Positions 23,421 to 34,482 of a DNA stretch of 64,000 bases are shown piece after piece; the stretch's first letter is position 1, and each line of letters begins with the position of its first letter. The notes beneath the pieces were generated by a model. It made no database searches and was not told where the DNA came from. It worked only from the letters and a program-made list of their open reading frames with translations. Source of the DNA: Trifolium pratense (lineage: Eukaryota; Streptophyta; Magnoliopsida; Fabales; Fabaceae). A program made the position numbers and the translations under genes. The stretch covers positions 32,662,838 to 32,726,837 of the forward strand of contig NC_060059.1 of the NCBI RefSeq assembly GCF_020283565.1, given 5' to 3'.

Positions 23421-23883
23421 AAATTTTTCTTTTTCTTATTAAAAAATTGATATATCACCAAGACCCAAGCCCAACTGCCCAAGGACGGCAGCGGCAACGC
23501 GTGTGTGTGATATTCGACATGGTGTGCGGTCTCCCTTTCTTACAAAAGTGGGTAACCCAAGGGCACGCCCGTGGTTGTCACTTTGTAGTATATAAACACT
23601 ACCAAGTAGTGTGATCTTACCAATGTGGGACGCAAAGAGTCTTTTTTCAATTCACACTATACATGCTTCTAACACTTTGTGTTTATTTCAATATCAAGTT
23701 CCCTCCAAATTCTCATCATGTTCCAACACCCAACCTTACGAAGCACATAAGAAAAGGCATCAAAAAGCAACAGACGCACCACCACACTTCAACCAAGAGA
23801 ACTGAGATTCCCGATCAATAGAATCTATTTTAGTGAATTAGTTATCTTTGATGTTGAATTAGTATATTAGTGAATCAACATTT
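23421..23883 (+). other. Promoter-like or LTR-like sequence, unassigned
   Basis: AGTATATAAACACTACC near 23588 is a good TATA box, and ACCAATGTGGGAC follows, a phrase common in plant LTRs and TRIM elements. No coding region is recognised. Confidence 0.3.
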
Positions 23884-24100
23884 TAGGGTGTGTTTGGACA
23901 AACAACTTAATAAAGTGCTAATAGCATAAACACTTATCGTATAAGTGCTTATGTATAAGTTATTTCTATAACAAAAGATATTAAATAAAGTCAAACTATT
24001 TTATATAAACTATGAGTTGTTTTCATAAGCTGTCATAAAGAGTCTATAGAAATAAGCTGAAAACAACTTATGGACAAGTGTCCAAATTGGTTGAGCTGGA
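23884..24100. mobile_element. Tourist-like MITE, right end degraded
   Basis: It starts GGGTGTGTTTGGACAAACAA and has ATAAGTGCTTATG and CATAAGCTGTCAT palindromes. Its ACTTATGGACAAGTG near the right edge is the partial complement. This MITE type is common in legume genomes. Confidence 0.6.
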
Positions 24101-25237
24101 TCTTCGCCATCATTCTCAATATTTCTGTTTGCTAAAGAATTGACGCCTCACAAATCTCTAGCGAAATTCCTGTGCATCAAAGGAATCGTTTTCTTCTGCT
24201 TTCGGCAGGTAAACTTATTAACACTTATCTACACAGACCACGGAACATGCATACAATATTTTCTGATTATCTCCATTTGAATAGAGTACAGAAAGTTGGT
24301 TGGATAGCCTAACGAACTCGCAACTGCACTGCTAACACATTCGGCAACTAACTAATACTAACAACTATATAATTTACGAGCACAAACAATAAAACAAATA
24401 CAGGATTAATACAATACCGAAATTAATGATATATACTCTAACACAGAGAATTAATCCAATTTATTAGACTGTCAAGTGATTATCAACTTGGTTTTGTTTC
24501 TTTAACTTTTGTGTTAAAGCACTCGATCGGATTAAAGTGTAAGATTCTGGCTCATAATCTGCATGGCATGAGAATTTTTTTTATTAATGATGATACATAA
24601 TCTTGAGACTGCTGCGGTTGTCTGGTAATTATGTCGAGCCAAAACTGTAACTGTTTTGAATTTTATTATGTCGAGCCAAAACTGTAACTGTCACACATGT
24701 TAAACCTTAGATTCTGGCACCACACATAACTTACATTCTATTAGGATTTTTCTGATATGGCAGGGTTCATAACTTTGTGCTTCAAATTGCTTGATCATTT
24801 ATTTGTCTCATTTACTTTCTTTTTCTTGGTTTATGCTGTTAGATTATTGATAATGAACTTTATTTGGCGTTATACAGGGATTGGTTCTGGATGGTTTAGT
24901 AGCAGTTGGTGTGATTCAGTCTCGTCATTTGAAGTAATGCAAACATTTTGTGTTTATGGTTTGAACTTTGAATGAATCAACACCTTTTACTTGCATAAAT
25001 CAATTATGTAATTCTGCCAAATGCCTTAAACTTACACCAATACTATTCCAGCCAAAACTTCATCTTTAAAAACCTAACTTGATTAATATAACATATGAAT
25101 CTTCATATTTTTATTTAAATTAAGCAGAAATTAAAATTACTACAAATTTACATATCAACAAAAACTGTTTTTGCAATGATAAATAATTTGTACTAATCTA
25201 AGGTACATGATATAGTGCACTATAAGAACTATTTCAT
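24101..25237. other. Unassigned sequence upstream of the NDR1/HIN1-like gene
   Basis: ATTATGTCGAGCCAAAACTG is tandemly repeated at about 24629 and 24666. A 72-codon ORF at 24757-24975 with a hydrophobic start has no recognised relative and may be chance. Confidence 0.3.
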
Positions 25238-25332
25238 CAACTAACTAACTAACCAACCAACTAACTTAACCAACTAACCAACTAACTACCTAATAACAAA
25301 TTCTAACCAACTATTATATCTATATATATTCC
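25238..25332 (+). promoter_or_regulatory. ACCAACTAAC-repeat and TATA box of the NDR1/HIN1-like gene
   Basis: A run of imperfect AACT/ACCA repeats (25238-25293) includes ACCAACC, which matches the AC element bound by R2R3-MYB proteins. TATATATATTCC at about 25319-25332 lies about 95 bp before the chosen ATG and is a plausible TATA box. Regulation by MYBs is inference. Confidence 0.45.
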
Positions 25333-25422
25333 TAATCTCCTTCACATTTGTATATGAATGAAAAATTTTCAAGAGTTAGATTTCACAGCTTCACTGAGAT
25401 CATAGAAAGAAGTAAAGTAACC

Positions 25423-26055
25423 ATGGCCATCTCCGAGTATTTTCCAGTCATAGGTGAATGGATAAAGAACATTTTCTTGATGCTATTTGCACTTTCATTT
25501 CTTGGCGGTGGCATCTTCGTGTTAATCATCGTCTATGCCCCCTCTGATATCAAGTTCCATGTAACTGATGCATCACTCACAAAGTTCAACCTCACAAACA
25601 ACAATACCTTGGATTACAAGTTAGAAGCAAATATCACTTCAAGAAATCCCAACAAGAATGTCATTGTGTACTACAGGGAGATCGCTGCAATTGCATTCTA
25701 CAAAGATCATAAATTTGCTACTGTCAATTTGACACCTTTTGATCAAGGCCACAAGACTACCAGTTTTCTTCATGTACTGTTTGAAGGTAAGGGTGTAATG
25801 AAGAAGAGCCTCCAACCTAAACAACTTTTCGAGTATGATCAAGAAACGCGTTTAGGGATCTATCATGACTTGGCTATAAATTTGGATATTTTAGCCACTT
25901 ACAAGTTTCTAACACACAAGTCCACTCGCTACAATCCACCAATGGTGCAATGTCGTCGTTTGAGTCTTTCTGTGGTTTCTAACGGTAACTCGTCATCAAC
26001 ACCTTCTTTTCATGGTAGAAAATGTAGAATTCATCATTTCTTTGAAAATCGGTAG
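25423..26055 (+). CDS. NDR1/HIN1-like (LEA_2) membrane protein
   Basis: 210 residues from the ATG at 25423, which has a good context (AACCATGGC). The upstream in-frame ATG at 25348 would add 25 unrelated residues and lies within 20 bp of the TATA box. A single transmembrane segment spans about residues 17-38. The extracellular LEA_2 domain carries the family motifs: NPNKNVIVYYREI (75-87), PFDQGHKTTSF (105-115) and YNPPMVQC (170-177). Such proteins sit in the plasma membrane and are often induced in pathogen responses or senescence. Several N-x-T/S glycosylation sites occur in the first half of the domain. It is an intronless, complete, stand-alone gene. The family is clear; a specific role is not. 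Confidence 0.9.
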   Translation: MAISEYFPVIGEWIKNIFLMLFALSFLGGGIFVLIIVYAPSDIKFHVTDASLTKFNLTNNNTLDYKLEANITSRNPNKNVIVYYREIAAIAFYKDHKFATVNLTPFDQGHKTTSFLHVLFEGKGVMKKSLQPKQLFEYDQETRLGIYHDLAINLDILATYKFLTHKSTRYNPPMVQCRRLSLSVVSNGNSSSTPSFHGRKCRIHHFFENR

Positions 26056-27317
26056 ATTTTGATAATCCTTTGTAGCCATTAACACCATGGATTTGTTTAG
26101 TTTCTGTTTCTTGATATAAGATTTGTTTAGTTTCTGTTTAGTTTTCAGATCATAGAGTTGTATGATACTAATAAATAAAGTGCTGCAATGTGCTTGTGTA
26201 TAAAAGATTGTTCTGTTTGGAATTATGATTCAAGATGAACCAATATGAATATTTCAAAGCATTTTTTGGATTATTATTGATTTGTTATGGATTGTTTATT
26301 TCTATAGGCATGAATTAATATCACCATGTCATATAAAAAAAAAACTCTTGTTTTATTTTATTTCATTTCAGTTTTGCTATTCAATACTTCTAGTAGTGCT
26401 ATAATAAGAAGTGGTTTTTTTTTTATTGTTGACTGATATTAATAATAAAAAAATTGCAAATGGAATATGTGAATGCATAAAAGTAAAAATTATTTTGTCT
26501 ACAAGTTCTTCAATACAATTTTTGCAAGAAATAAAAATAATAAGCAAATATTGTAAAAAAAATGCAATTTTGTTGACAGAGATATAGTTTTCTCAGTGAA
26601 TGATAAATATTTACTCCCTGTAATTTTAAATATAAAAAAAAAAATCATCAACAAAAGTTAATGTAGCCTTATAATCCACATTTTGAAACCACATTTGATT
26701 TAGCTTGGTGGTCATTTCCACTTTCCTCGCAGTTATATTTCTACTCATGCTTGAGTACCTCTTTCAATGACTTCAGCTTAAATGGAATTTGACTTGTGTG
26801 ATTTTCGAATCTTAGGCGATATTTTTTCGCAAAACACAATGAACGAATAAGATTACCAATACGGGAAATTTTGGAAGAATCAGTGTAATTTTGGGTGAGA
26901 TTTTGTCGCAAAAAACAATGAACGAATAAGATTACCAATATGGAAAATATTAGAAACAAAATTACTATTCGAAAAATAAATTTTAAGTGGCGTTGAAAAC
27001 GGTTTCTTTAACTAAGACAACTGAATAAAATGTTGTAGTGATCGTTCCATTTACTTTTAGATAAATGTATTAAAAAGTAAATCCCAACTCATTTTTAAAA
27101 TAAATCAATTTATTTAAAATTAATTTATAAATTTTGTGTTCAAATGAACGCAACCATTATAATAGAAGAAAATTTATTTTGATTTGTAATACATGATACA
27201 CATGCACAGTTCCACAATTAACTTCAACATATAACAAACGACAGAGATTAATTTAATATAACCAAACCATAACAATATTTAACGAAGACACAAAGATCAA
27301 CATCGGAGCAACTTCTG
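26056..27317. other. Intergenic sequence with a 70-bp direct repeat
   Basis: AATGAACGAATAAGATTACC occurs twice inside a roughly 70-bp imperfect tandem duplication (about 26812-26950). No gene is seen. Confidence 0.5.
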
Positions 27318-27735
27318 TCAAATGCATCTTTTAGTGATTTCAACCTTCAAGCCATGCTTCATGCGGAGAATGACAGAAAATTTTGGCTTTACGGGGTGAC
27401 CTTCTACCACCCGTATGTGAAACTTCCATAACAAGGTAGCTGCAAGTATCTTCATTTGAAAGAAACTAATATCTTTACCCAAAAATGTTCTAGGACCTGA
27501 ATGAAAGTTGTAAACTTGTAGATGGTACATTTATAATGCGTCCTGTCTCTGATATCCATCTCTCAGGCTTAAATTCCATGCAGTCTTCTCCCCATATTTT
27601 TTCCATCCTTCCCATTGCAAAGAAAGAGGTAATTAACCTTGTATTTTGACTAACCTCTTCTCCACTAGGTAATATATATCATATTTGATTGCACACATAT
27701 GGTCAAAAGGTACCGGAGGATAAAGCCTTCACATA
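27318..27735 (-). pseudogene. CYP96-like P450 pseudogene, C-terminal fragment
   Basis: On the minus strand it reads from a PPVPFDHMCAIKYD-like segment through [21 protein letters not shown] to the C-terminus (KVEITKRCI). There is a deletion and at least one frameshift. The haem-binding motif reads FHSGPRTFLG, so the ligand Cys is replaced by Phe. Everything before the K-helix region is missing. It is closely related to the gene at 7.6 kb. Confidence 0.88.
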
Positions 27736-27922
27736 CTATTAACTCCCTACCACCACCAGCAAGAAATTATGACCTTTTCAAACCAAACAGTCCAAAGAAA
27801 TATTGATACAGATATTGAGACTACATCAATAGAATAGAAGCAATAAAAACATGAAATCGACGTCGAGCATGTTGTTTGAGTAATAAGTGTCATTTTATGA
27901 ATGAAATTTTATTTAAAATGAA

Positions 27923-28878
27923 GGTTAAATGCCTATTTGCCCCTCCTGTAAAATTAGAGATTTTTCGTTTATCATTATCTCCCTGCGCGAATTTTTTTCT
28001 GTTTACCCCCTGCAATATGCAGATTCTCTCATTTTGCTCACTAGGTGGACAACGGGACATCTGACCGTGCATCTTTGCTGATGTGGTATGCACACGTGAA
28101 AATACATTTAATTTATGTTTATTTTTAAAAAAACCACGTCAGTTAATATTTTTTTAAAAGAATAATAAAAAAAATTCTTAAAACTTTACTTTTTTTACTG
28201 CCAAAAAAAATTCAAAAAATAATAGTTTTTTAAAAAAAAATAATTAAAACTTTATTATTCTTTTTTTAATAAATTTTTTAAGAATTTTAAGAAATAATAA
28301 AAATTAAATTTAAAAATAATTTTAACTAATAAATTTAAAAAATAATAAACTTATTTTTTTTTATTATTTTTACAAATTCATAAAACTTTAGTATTATTTT
28401 TTTTAACAGTCAATTTTTTAAAAAAAAACATAATAATAAAGTTTTAAGTTTGTTTTTATAAATAAAATTATTATTTTTTGGATAGTAAAAAAAAATTATT
28501 AAAAAAAACATAACAATAAAGTTTTAAGAGATTTTTTTATAAATAAAAATTATTATTTTTTGAAAAAAAAAGTATTATTCTTTTTGACAGTTAAAAAAAA
28601 TTATTAATAAAGTTTTAAGAATTTTTTCTTAAAAAGAAATTTTTTTTTGTTAAAAAATAATTTATTAACTGACGTGGATTTTTAAAAATAAATATAATTT
28701 AATGTATTTCCACGTGTACATGCCACATAAAAAAAGATGCACAATCAGATGCCCAGTTGTCCATATAGGGGGCAAAATGAGAAAATTTTAACATTGTAGG
28801 GGGGTAAACAAAAAAAAAATTGCACAAAGGGTAAATGAAAAATTCCTAATTTTGCAGGGTGTAAAAAGTCGTTTACGC
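27923..28878. mobile_element. Long-TIR Mutator-like foldback (956 bp)
   Basis: The ends GGTTAAATGCCTATTTGCCC and the complement GCGTAAACGACTTTTTACAC are imperfect inverted repeats, with similarity continuing through ACACGTGAAAATACATTTAA on the left and its counterpart on the right. The flanks TAAAATGAA and AAAAATGAA form an 8/9 match. The interior is almost only A and T with many self-complementary runs. There is no coding region. Confidence 0.7.
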
Positions 28879-29349
28879 AAAAATGAATGAATATTTTCAT
28901 TTTTCAATGCAATATTTTTCTATTATACACCCTAATTATTACTATATGCAATATTATCAAGAAAACAAACCAATAACTTATAAAAATAATTTAGTAAAAG
29001 TAGGAGTATTTCTTTTGACAACATAATTGCATTCTTAAAATATGTGTGTGTAAAAAGTTTAAATAACAAAATCGGTACGTAGTAAAAGCATTCATATCCA
29101 CGATGATTGAATATCCCTTGGCACTCCACTTTTGAATTGCAATATCATTAATTGTGCACATGAATGTGCATTTCACGTCGAACTTCACCATATACGGCTA
29201 AAGCACATGGAGGTTGCCATTAAGTGCCAAAAGGCCCTGCTAGGTCAAAATCCTCATTATTAATTATGCGAATTAATAATTTTTCTTAATTATTGTGAAT
29301 TTAGCTAAAAGATTCATATAATTTTAGCAGCAGTAGAAGAGGGGAAGAA

Positions 29350-29879
29350 CAGGTTCAGCAGCAGCTGCAATGGGTACCACCAAGATAAGGTTGGCTAAAA
29401 TGTAATGTTGATGCCGGTTTTCATAACGACAGAAGAATTACGAGCGGGGGTTGGTGTCTACGGAATGAAAGAGGTCAGTTTATTCGAGCAGGTAGTTACT
29501 GGAAAAATGGTGCACATTCAATTCTTGAAGCAGAAGCTCTTGTCCTCTTGGAAGCAATGAAGGTTGCATGTACTATGAACGGACAACATATTACGTTTGA
29601 AAGTGACTCACAATTGGTAGTGGGAGCTATACAGGATGCTAATTATAATGGGGCTTCCATCTTTAGTATTATTATTTCAAATATTAAGAACTTGTTGATT
29701 TTAAATTCTAACTTTGAGGTAAAGTTTATAAAGCGTCAAGCAAATTTGCTTGCTCATAAGCTAGCTAGGGCGGCCAAATCTTGGGCTAGTCGCTGTGATT
29801 TTTATTCGATTCCTCCTTGTATTGAGAACCTTTTGATTAATGAAATGAGTTAAGTTTTTGTGTGTCAAAAAAAAAAAAA
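29350..29879 (+). pseudogene. LINE RNase H domain relic with poly(A)
   Basis: Reading from about 29350 gives QWVPPR*GWLKCNVDAGF, SGGWCLRNERGQF, EAEALVLLEAM, ITFESDSQLVV and VKFIKRQANLLAHKLARAA. These are the blocks of the RVT_3 RNase H domain found at the end of plant non-LTR retrotransposons. One in-frame stop occurs near the start; from 29548 the frame is open to the end. A run of A at about 29867-29879 follows the stop closely, as at a LINE 3' end. It is a 5'-truncated insertion. A host gene of the RNase H-like family is a less likely alternative. Confidence 0.75.
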
Positions 29880-30636
29880 GGAATGAGCAATGAGGGGCCC
29901 GTATATTAATCTGCCTTGAAAAAAAATGAGAAAAAACATTAATCAAGTCAATCAATTCTCCAAGAAACATTTTGGCACTTTTAATTGTCTTCAACAAAAA
30001 AAAATATATATATTTGGCGCTTTTAATCTTTACATGTTTTTTATCCAAGGTTTAGTAATTATTCCTATTATTATTTTCACATAAAATAACAATTCTCATA
30101 GACATCTCTATTTTACTTACATATCTATTTCCCTTATTCTCTCTCCAAGACAGTGCTCAGATCATTACGCCTTTTGTGCGAGTCCAAACTTACCCGATAA
30201 GAAATTTTGCTACCTTAGGACCATACGTCTTCCGTTCATCGGAGCATCAGTCGACAGCTACTAAAATCCTACGAAGCTGAGAGGTCGACTACAAATAAAA
30301 AATTGTTAAAGTTGTGTTATGTTTTTAAATAGATTATCTTGTTCTTCTTCATTCAAATTGGCAGTACATGGATTATTTGATTTCTTTTTTTTTTCAAAAT
30401 AAAGAAAAATTAGTTATTTCGTTCTCTATTTCTATTTGAAAGAATTTTTATATATATATTGTTACGATATGTTATGATTCTCTCACTATTGTAATTATGT
30501 TAGGATCAATTAGCCTTTATGTGTAATTATTTTCTTTGTCTCTTTGTCTGCAATCATATAATATAGACAGGAGCTTTTGCTTATACTTGAAACATACAAT
30601 GAATATACAAATATTTATTATATCTTCCTGAATTTC

Positions 30637-30640
<4 letters not shown>
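29880..30640. other. Unassigned AT-rich sequence
   Basis: No gene or clear repeat is seen. Confidence 0.4.
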
Positions 30641-30670
<30 letters not shown>

Positions 30671-30673
<3 letters not shown>

Positions 30674-31068
30674 TCAGGATCCGTTGACACCAACTAGTTT
30701 GACACCAAATGTTACACCTCTCAATAACGTTTTAACCGATATAAATTTTATAAAATCCACCGTTGGATTGAAAGTTTACATCATATAGATCATTTGTGTA
30801 AAATTTCAGACAAATCCAAAATCATTTGATATGCTATTGAGACACATAAAGATTAACGGCATTTAAAAAAATACAAAAACCGTTAATTTTGATGTATCTC
30901 AATAACATATCAAATGATTTTGGATTTATTTGAAATTTTACACAAATGATCTATATGATGTAAACTTTCAATCCAACGGTGGATTTTATAAAATTTATAT
31001 CGGTTAAAACGTTATTGAGAGGTGTAACATTTGGTGTCAAACTAGTTGGTGTCAACGGATCCTGACTC
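30671..31068. mobile_element. Palindromic MITE copy 1 (398 bp)
   Basis: The whole element is a near-perfect inverted repeat: it begins GAGTCAGGATCCGTTGACAC and ends with the complement. The stem includes CCGTTGGATTGAAAGTTTAC and the centre lies near 30865-30880. It follows a 30-bp TA tract (30641-30670) and is followed by ATATATA. It is nearly identical to copies at 31414 and 36399. It has no coding capacity. Confidence 0.92.
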
Positions 31069-31073
31069 ATATA

Positions 31074-31341
31074 TAACCAGTTAACCACTATGACCCAGAA
31101 TGCAATTAGGAAGCCATTAGCCATCCTTGACAAGTAAATTACATGGGTATTGAAATAAAATAAGATCGAAGCCGCCGTGATAGAGTGAAATAGGTCAAAA
31201 AATTCTTAACAACAAAGATACACTATATGACCCTCACGTGATTTTTTTAGTGAATAAATTTAAGCCTTTAGATCAAAACAAATCAACCGATATTATTTGG
31301 TGTCAAAATAAATATTGACACCTGGTGTCAACGGATCCTAA

Positions 31342-31344
<3 letters not shown>
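31074..31344. repeat. Region with one end of a diverged palindromic MITE
   Basis: GGTGTCAACGGATCCTAACTC at its right edge matches the terminus of the palindromic MITE but with a different subterminal part (AATATTGACACCT). No partner end is found, so this is a relict of a related element. Confidence 0.5.

Positions 31345-31411
<67 letters not shown>
31345..31411. repeat. (AT)n microsatellite, 67 bp
   Basis: A pure run between two palindromic MITE ends. Confidence 0.98.
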
Positions 31412-31413
<2 letters not shown>

Positions 31414-31416
<3 letters not shown>

Positions 31417-31811
31417 TCAGGATCCGTTGACACCAACTAGTTTGACACCAAATGTTACACCTCTCAATAACGTTTTAACCGATATAAATTTTATAAAATC
31501 CACCGTTGGATTGAAAGTTTACATCATATAGATCATTTGTGTAAAATTTCAGACAAATCCAAAATCATTTGATATGCTATTGAGACACATAAAGATTAAC
31601 GGCATTTAAAAAAATACAAAAACCGTTAATTTTGATGTATCTCAATAACATATCAAATGATTTTGGATTTATTTGAAATTTAACACAAATGATCTATATG
31701 ATGTAAACTTTCAATCCAACGGTGGATTTTATAAAATTTATATCGGTTAAAACGTTATTGAGAGGTGTAACATTTGGTGTCAAACTAGTTGGTGTCAACG
31801 GATCCTGACTC
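31414..31811. mobile_element. Palindromic MITE copy 2 (398 bp)
   Basis: Same length as copy 1 and differing by about one base by eye (GAAATTTAACAC against GAAATTTTACAC). Flanked by TA repeats. Confidence 0.93.
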
Positions 31812-31822
31812 ATATATATATA

Positions 31823-32282
31823 CTCCCTCCGTCCCGATTTATAAGGGAAAAAAGACCCTTTTTTTTGTCCCAAATTATAAGGAAAAATACCCAAATTTGA
31901 CCAATTTAATTTTAAAGTTCCAAAAGTACCCCTTATTATATTTTCCAAAACAATTAATTATTAGGATTGCAGTGCTACTGGTATACAGTACCGATGTTGG
32001 AGTTTAATTTTGTGTGGGTCACGTTTTGCAATTCTCAAATGGAATGAATATGATAGAATGGAGTTGCAGAGTTACTTTTAAATGAAGTACCGAGATGCAC
32101 TTAAAAATTAGGGGTACTTAGAAATTAGGAGTAGGCTATTAAATAATTTTGCTTTTTTATGGAGTAAGTTAATAGGGGTACTTTTGGAAACAAAATTATG
32201 TTTTTGATAGATTTTAGAATATTAAATACATTTCTTAATAAGTGTGTTTTTTTTTTTTCTCTTATAAATCGGGACGGAGGGA

Positions 32283-32283
<1 letters not shown>
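31823..32283. mobile_element. Stowaway-type MITE (461 bp)
   Basis: CTCCCTCCGTCCCGATTTAT at the left, and its complement ends at 32283. TA is duplicated. It lies directly between palindromic MITE copy 2 and the (TA)n tract of foldback B. Confidence 0.9.

Positions 32284-32313
<30 letters not shown>
32284..32313. repeat. (TA)n microsatellite, 30 bp
   Basis: A TA run between a Stowaway end and foldback B. Confidence 0.97.
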
Positions 32314-32316
<3 letters not shown>

Positions 32317-34250
32317 GTTTTCTAACATAGACCCTAGTTAGGTCTAAGTTAGCAAGGTGCACCTTTTCAATTGGACCAAAATACCCATTCTTTTAATTTT
32401 TGAAAGAATAAAGCAACAGGGGCATTTCTGTAATTTTACACCAACAGTACACGCGCCCCACCTTCTGAAACCATTAATAGACGAGGATCCAGTGTCGCGC
32501 GCGTACCGAAGGACCATGGTTACAGACCGTTGATTTCCATCAGACAGCCAAGATCTGATCTCATCAAGACTGTCTGATCAATCAGACAGCCCAGATCATC
32601 CTGATCCATCAGATTCCAGCGCCTGCGCCACACTGGATTACAACCTGGAGAGAGAAAAATTTGCTTTTTAAAAGTAGGACACGTGTCACACAATGGTTGG
32701 CTGGGCGTGATTTTTGTTCATTTAATACTTTGAACTCAATTATTTCGTTATAAATTATTTTTTTATTTTTATACCAAAATTCATAATTTTTTTTTGTCTA
32801 CAAATAGAGACTTGGTTCGTTTGATTTGGACACCGAAAAAAAAACGCAATTTTTCACTACCTTAATCTCATTTTTTGTCTACTAAATACGTTACTTGTGT
32901 GTTGTAATTTAACACGCACCACTCAACCAACTCACTGAAACCATTATACCGGGAAAATAATAGATAATATTCTGGAACTTTTGATATATTTTATGAAATT
33001 TTTGGAGACCTGAAACTATTTTTAGTTAATTAAATGAGATAAAACGGTAATTAAAAACTAATGTTTGCTTCTGAAACCATTTTACTGGTAGAATGGTTGC
33101 ACATAGTTGTATTCTGAAACCATTTTACTGGTAGAATGGTTTCAATGAGTAATTTATTAATTGTGTTTGCTTCTGAAACCATTTATCTGGTACAATGGTT
33201 TCAGAGAGTTGTAATCTGAAACCATTTTACTGGTAGAATGGTTTCAGTAAGTTGATTATTAGTTATTTGCTTCTGAAACCATTTAGCTTGTAGAATGGTT
33301 GCACATAGTTGTATTCTGAAACCATTTTACTGGTAGAATGGTGTCAGTGAGTAATTTATTAATTGTGTTTGCTTCTGAAACCATTTATCTGGTACAATGG
33401 TTTCAGAGAGTTGTAATCTGAAACCATTTTGCTGGTAGAATGGTTTCAGTAAGTTGATTATTAGTTATTTGCTTCTGAAACCATTTAGCTTGTAGAATGG
33501 TTGCACATAGTTGTATTCTGAAACCATTTTACTGGTAGAATGGTGTCAGTGAGTAATTTATTAATTGTGTTTGCTTCTGAAACCATTTATCTGGTACAAT
33601 GGTTTCAGAGAGTTGTAATCTGAAACCATTTTGCTGGTAGAATGGTTTCAGTAAGTTGATTATTAATTATTTGCTTCTGAAACCATTTAGCTTGTAGAAT
33701 GGTTTCAGAGATTTATACTATGAAACCATTTTCCTGGTAGAATGGTTTCAGTGAGTTGATGTAAGGTAGTGAAAAATGAGATTAAGGTAGTGAAAAATTG
33801 GGTTTTTTTTTCTGTGTCCAAATCAAACGAACCAAGTCTCTATTTGTAGAGAAAAAAAAATTATGAATTTTGGTATAAAAAATAAAAAATAAAAAATTAA
33901 TTTACGAAGAAATAATCGAGTTTAAAGTATTAAATGGAAAAAATTAACGCAGCCAATAATAGCGTGACACGTGTCCTGCCTTTTCAAAAAGTTTCTCTCT
34001 CCGCGAAATCCTTCAGACCACGCGCGCTTGTCGGCGCGTGTGATGCACGCGCGTGGATTTTATGCAATAATAGCGTGACACGTGTCCTGGGGGGTGGGAA
34101 AAGAAGTTGGGGGCGCGTGTATTGTTGGGTAAATTACAGAAATGCCCCTGTTGCTCTATTCTTTCAAAAATTAAAAACATGGGTATTTTTGTCCAACTGA
34201 AAAGGTGCACCTTGCTAACTTAGACCCAACTGGGTCTAAGTTAGCAGCCC

Positions 34251-34252
<2 letters not shown>
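32314..34252. mobile_element. Foldback element B (1939 bp) inserted in (TA)n
   Basis: Same family as element A: GGGGTTTTCTAACATAGACC at the left and the complement of GGGGGCTGCTAACTTAGACC at the right, flanked by TA tracts on both sides. The interior has an extended hairpin array (33075-33752), a GC-rich block at 32440-32640 and another at 34015-34130, and a repeated AATAGCGTGACACGTGTCCT (about 33958 and 34071). There is no transposase. Confidence 0.87.
33075..33752. repeat. Phased hairpin array with 202-bp higher-order repeat
   Basis: GAAACCATT...AATGGTTTC hairpins alternate at 43 and 57-59 bp (for example 33377, 33420, 33477, 33520, 33579). The TTGTGTTTGC marker recurs at 33161, 33363 and 33565, giving an exact 202-bp period made of two 101-bp dimers. 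Confidence 0.88.

Positions 34253-34317
<65 letters not shown>
34253..34317. repeat. (AT)n microsatellite, about 65 bp
   Basis: Flanks the right end of foldback B. Confidence 0.97.
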
Positions 34318-34319
<2 letters not shown>

Positions 34320-34378
34320 CAGAGAGGTATCAAGTTAGAAGAATTCTTATAATAAAAGACGAGAGCATTCAATATTAT

Positions 34379-34482
34379 TTTTTTTTTCGCTACCAGTTTA
34401 ATCTTGTTTGGGGGACAGTTCTGACATCAAGTAGTTTCAGCTCCCTCCCGATCGCAGTTACGACGGATCGAACCGCATTCAA
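34379..34482 (-). mobile_element. 5'-truncated SINE
   Basis: On the minus strand GGTTCGATCC is a B box. It is followed by a body with AGCTGAAACTACTTGATGTC and a terminal A run (34379-34388). The A-box half is missing. Confidence 0.6.

Noticed and set aside
31325..31531. Identical short ORFs in the palindromic MITEs (reading SQDPLTPTSLTPNVTPL)
   Set aside because: They are repeated on both strands because the element is a palindrome; the frame is open by chance and runs into (TA)n.
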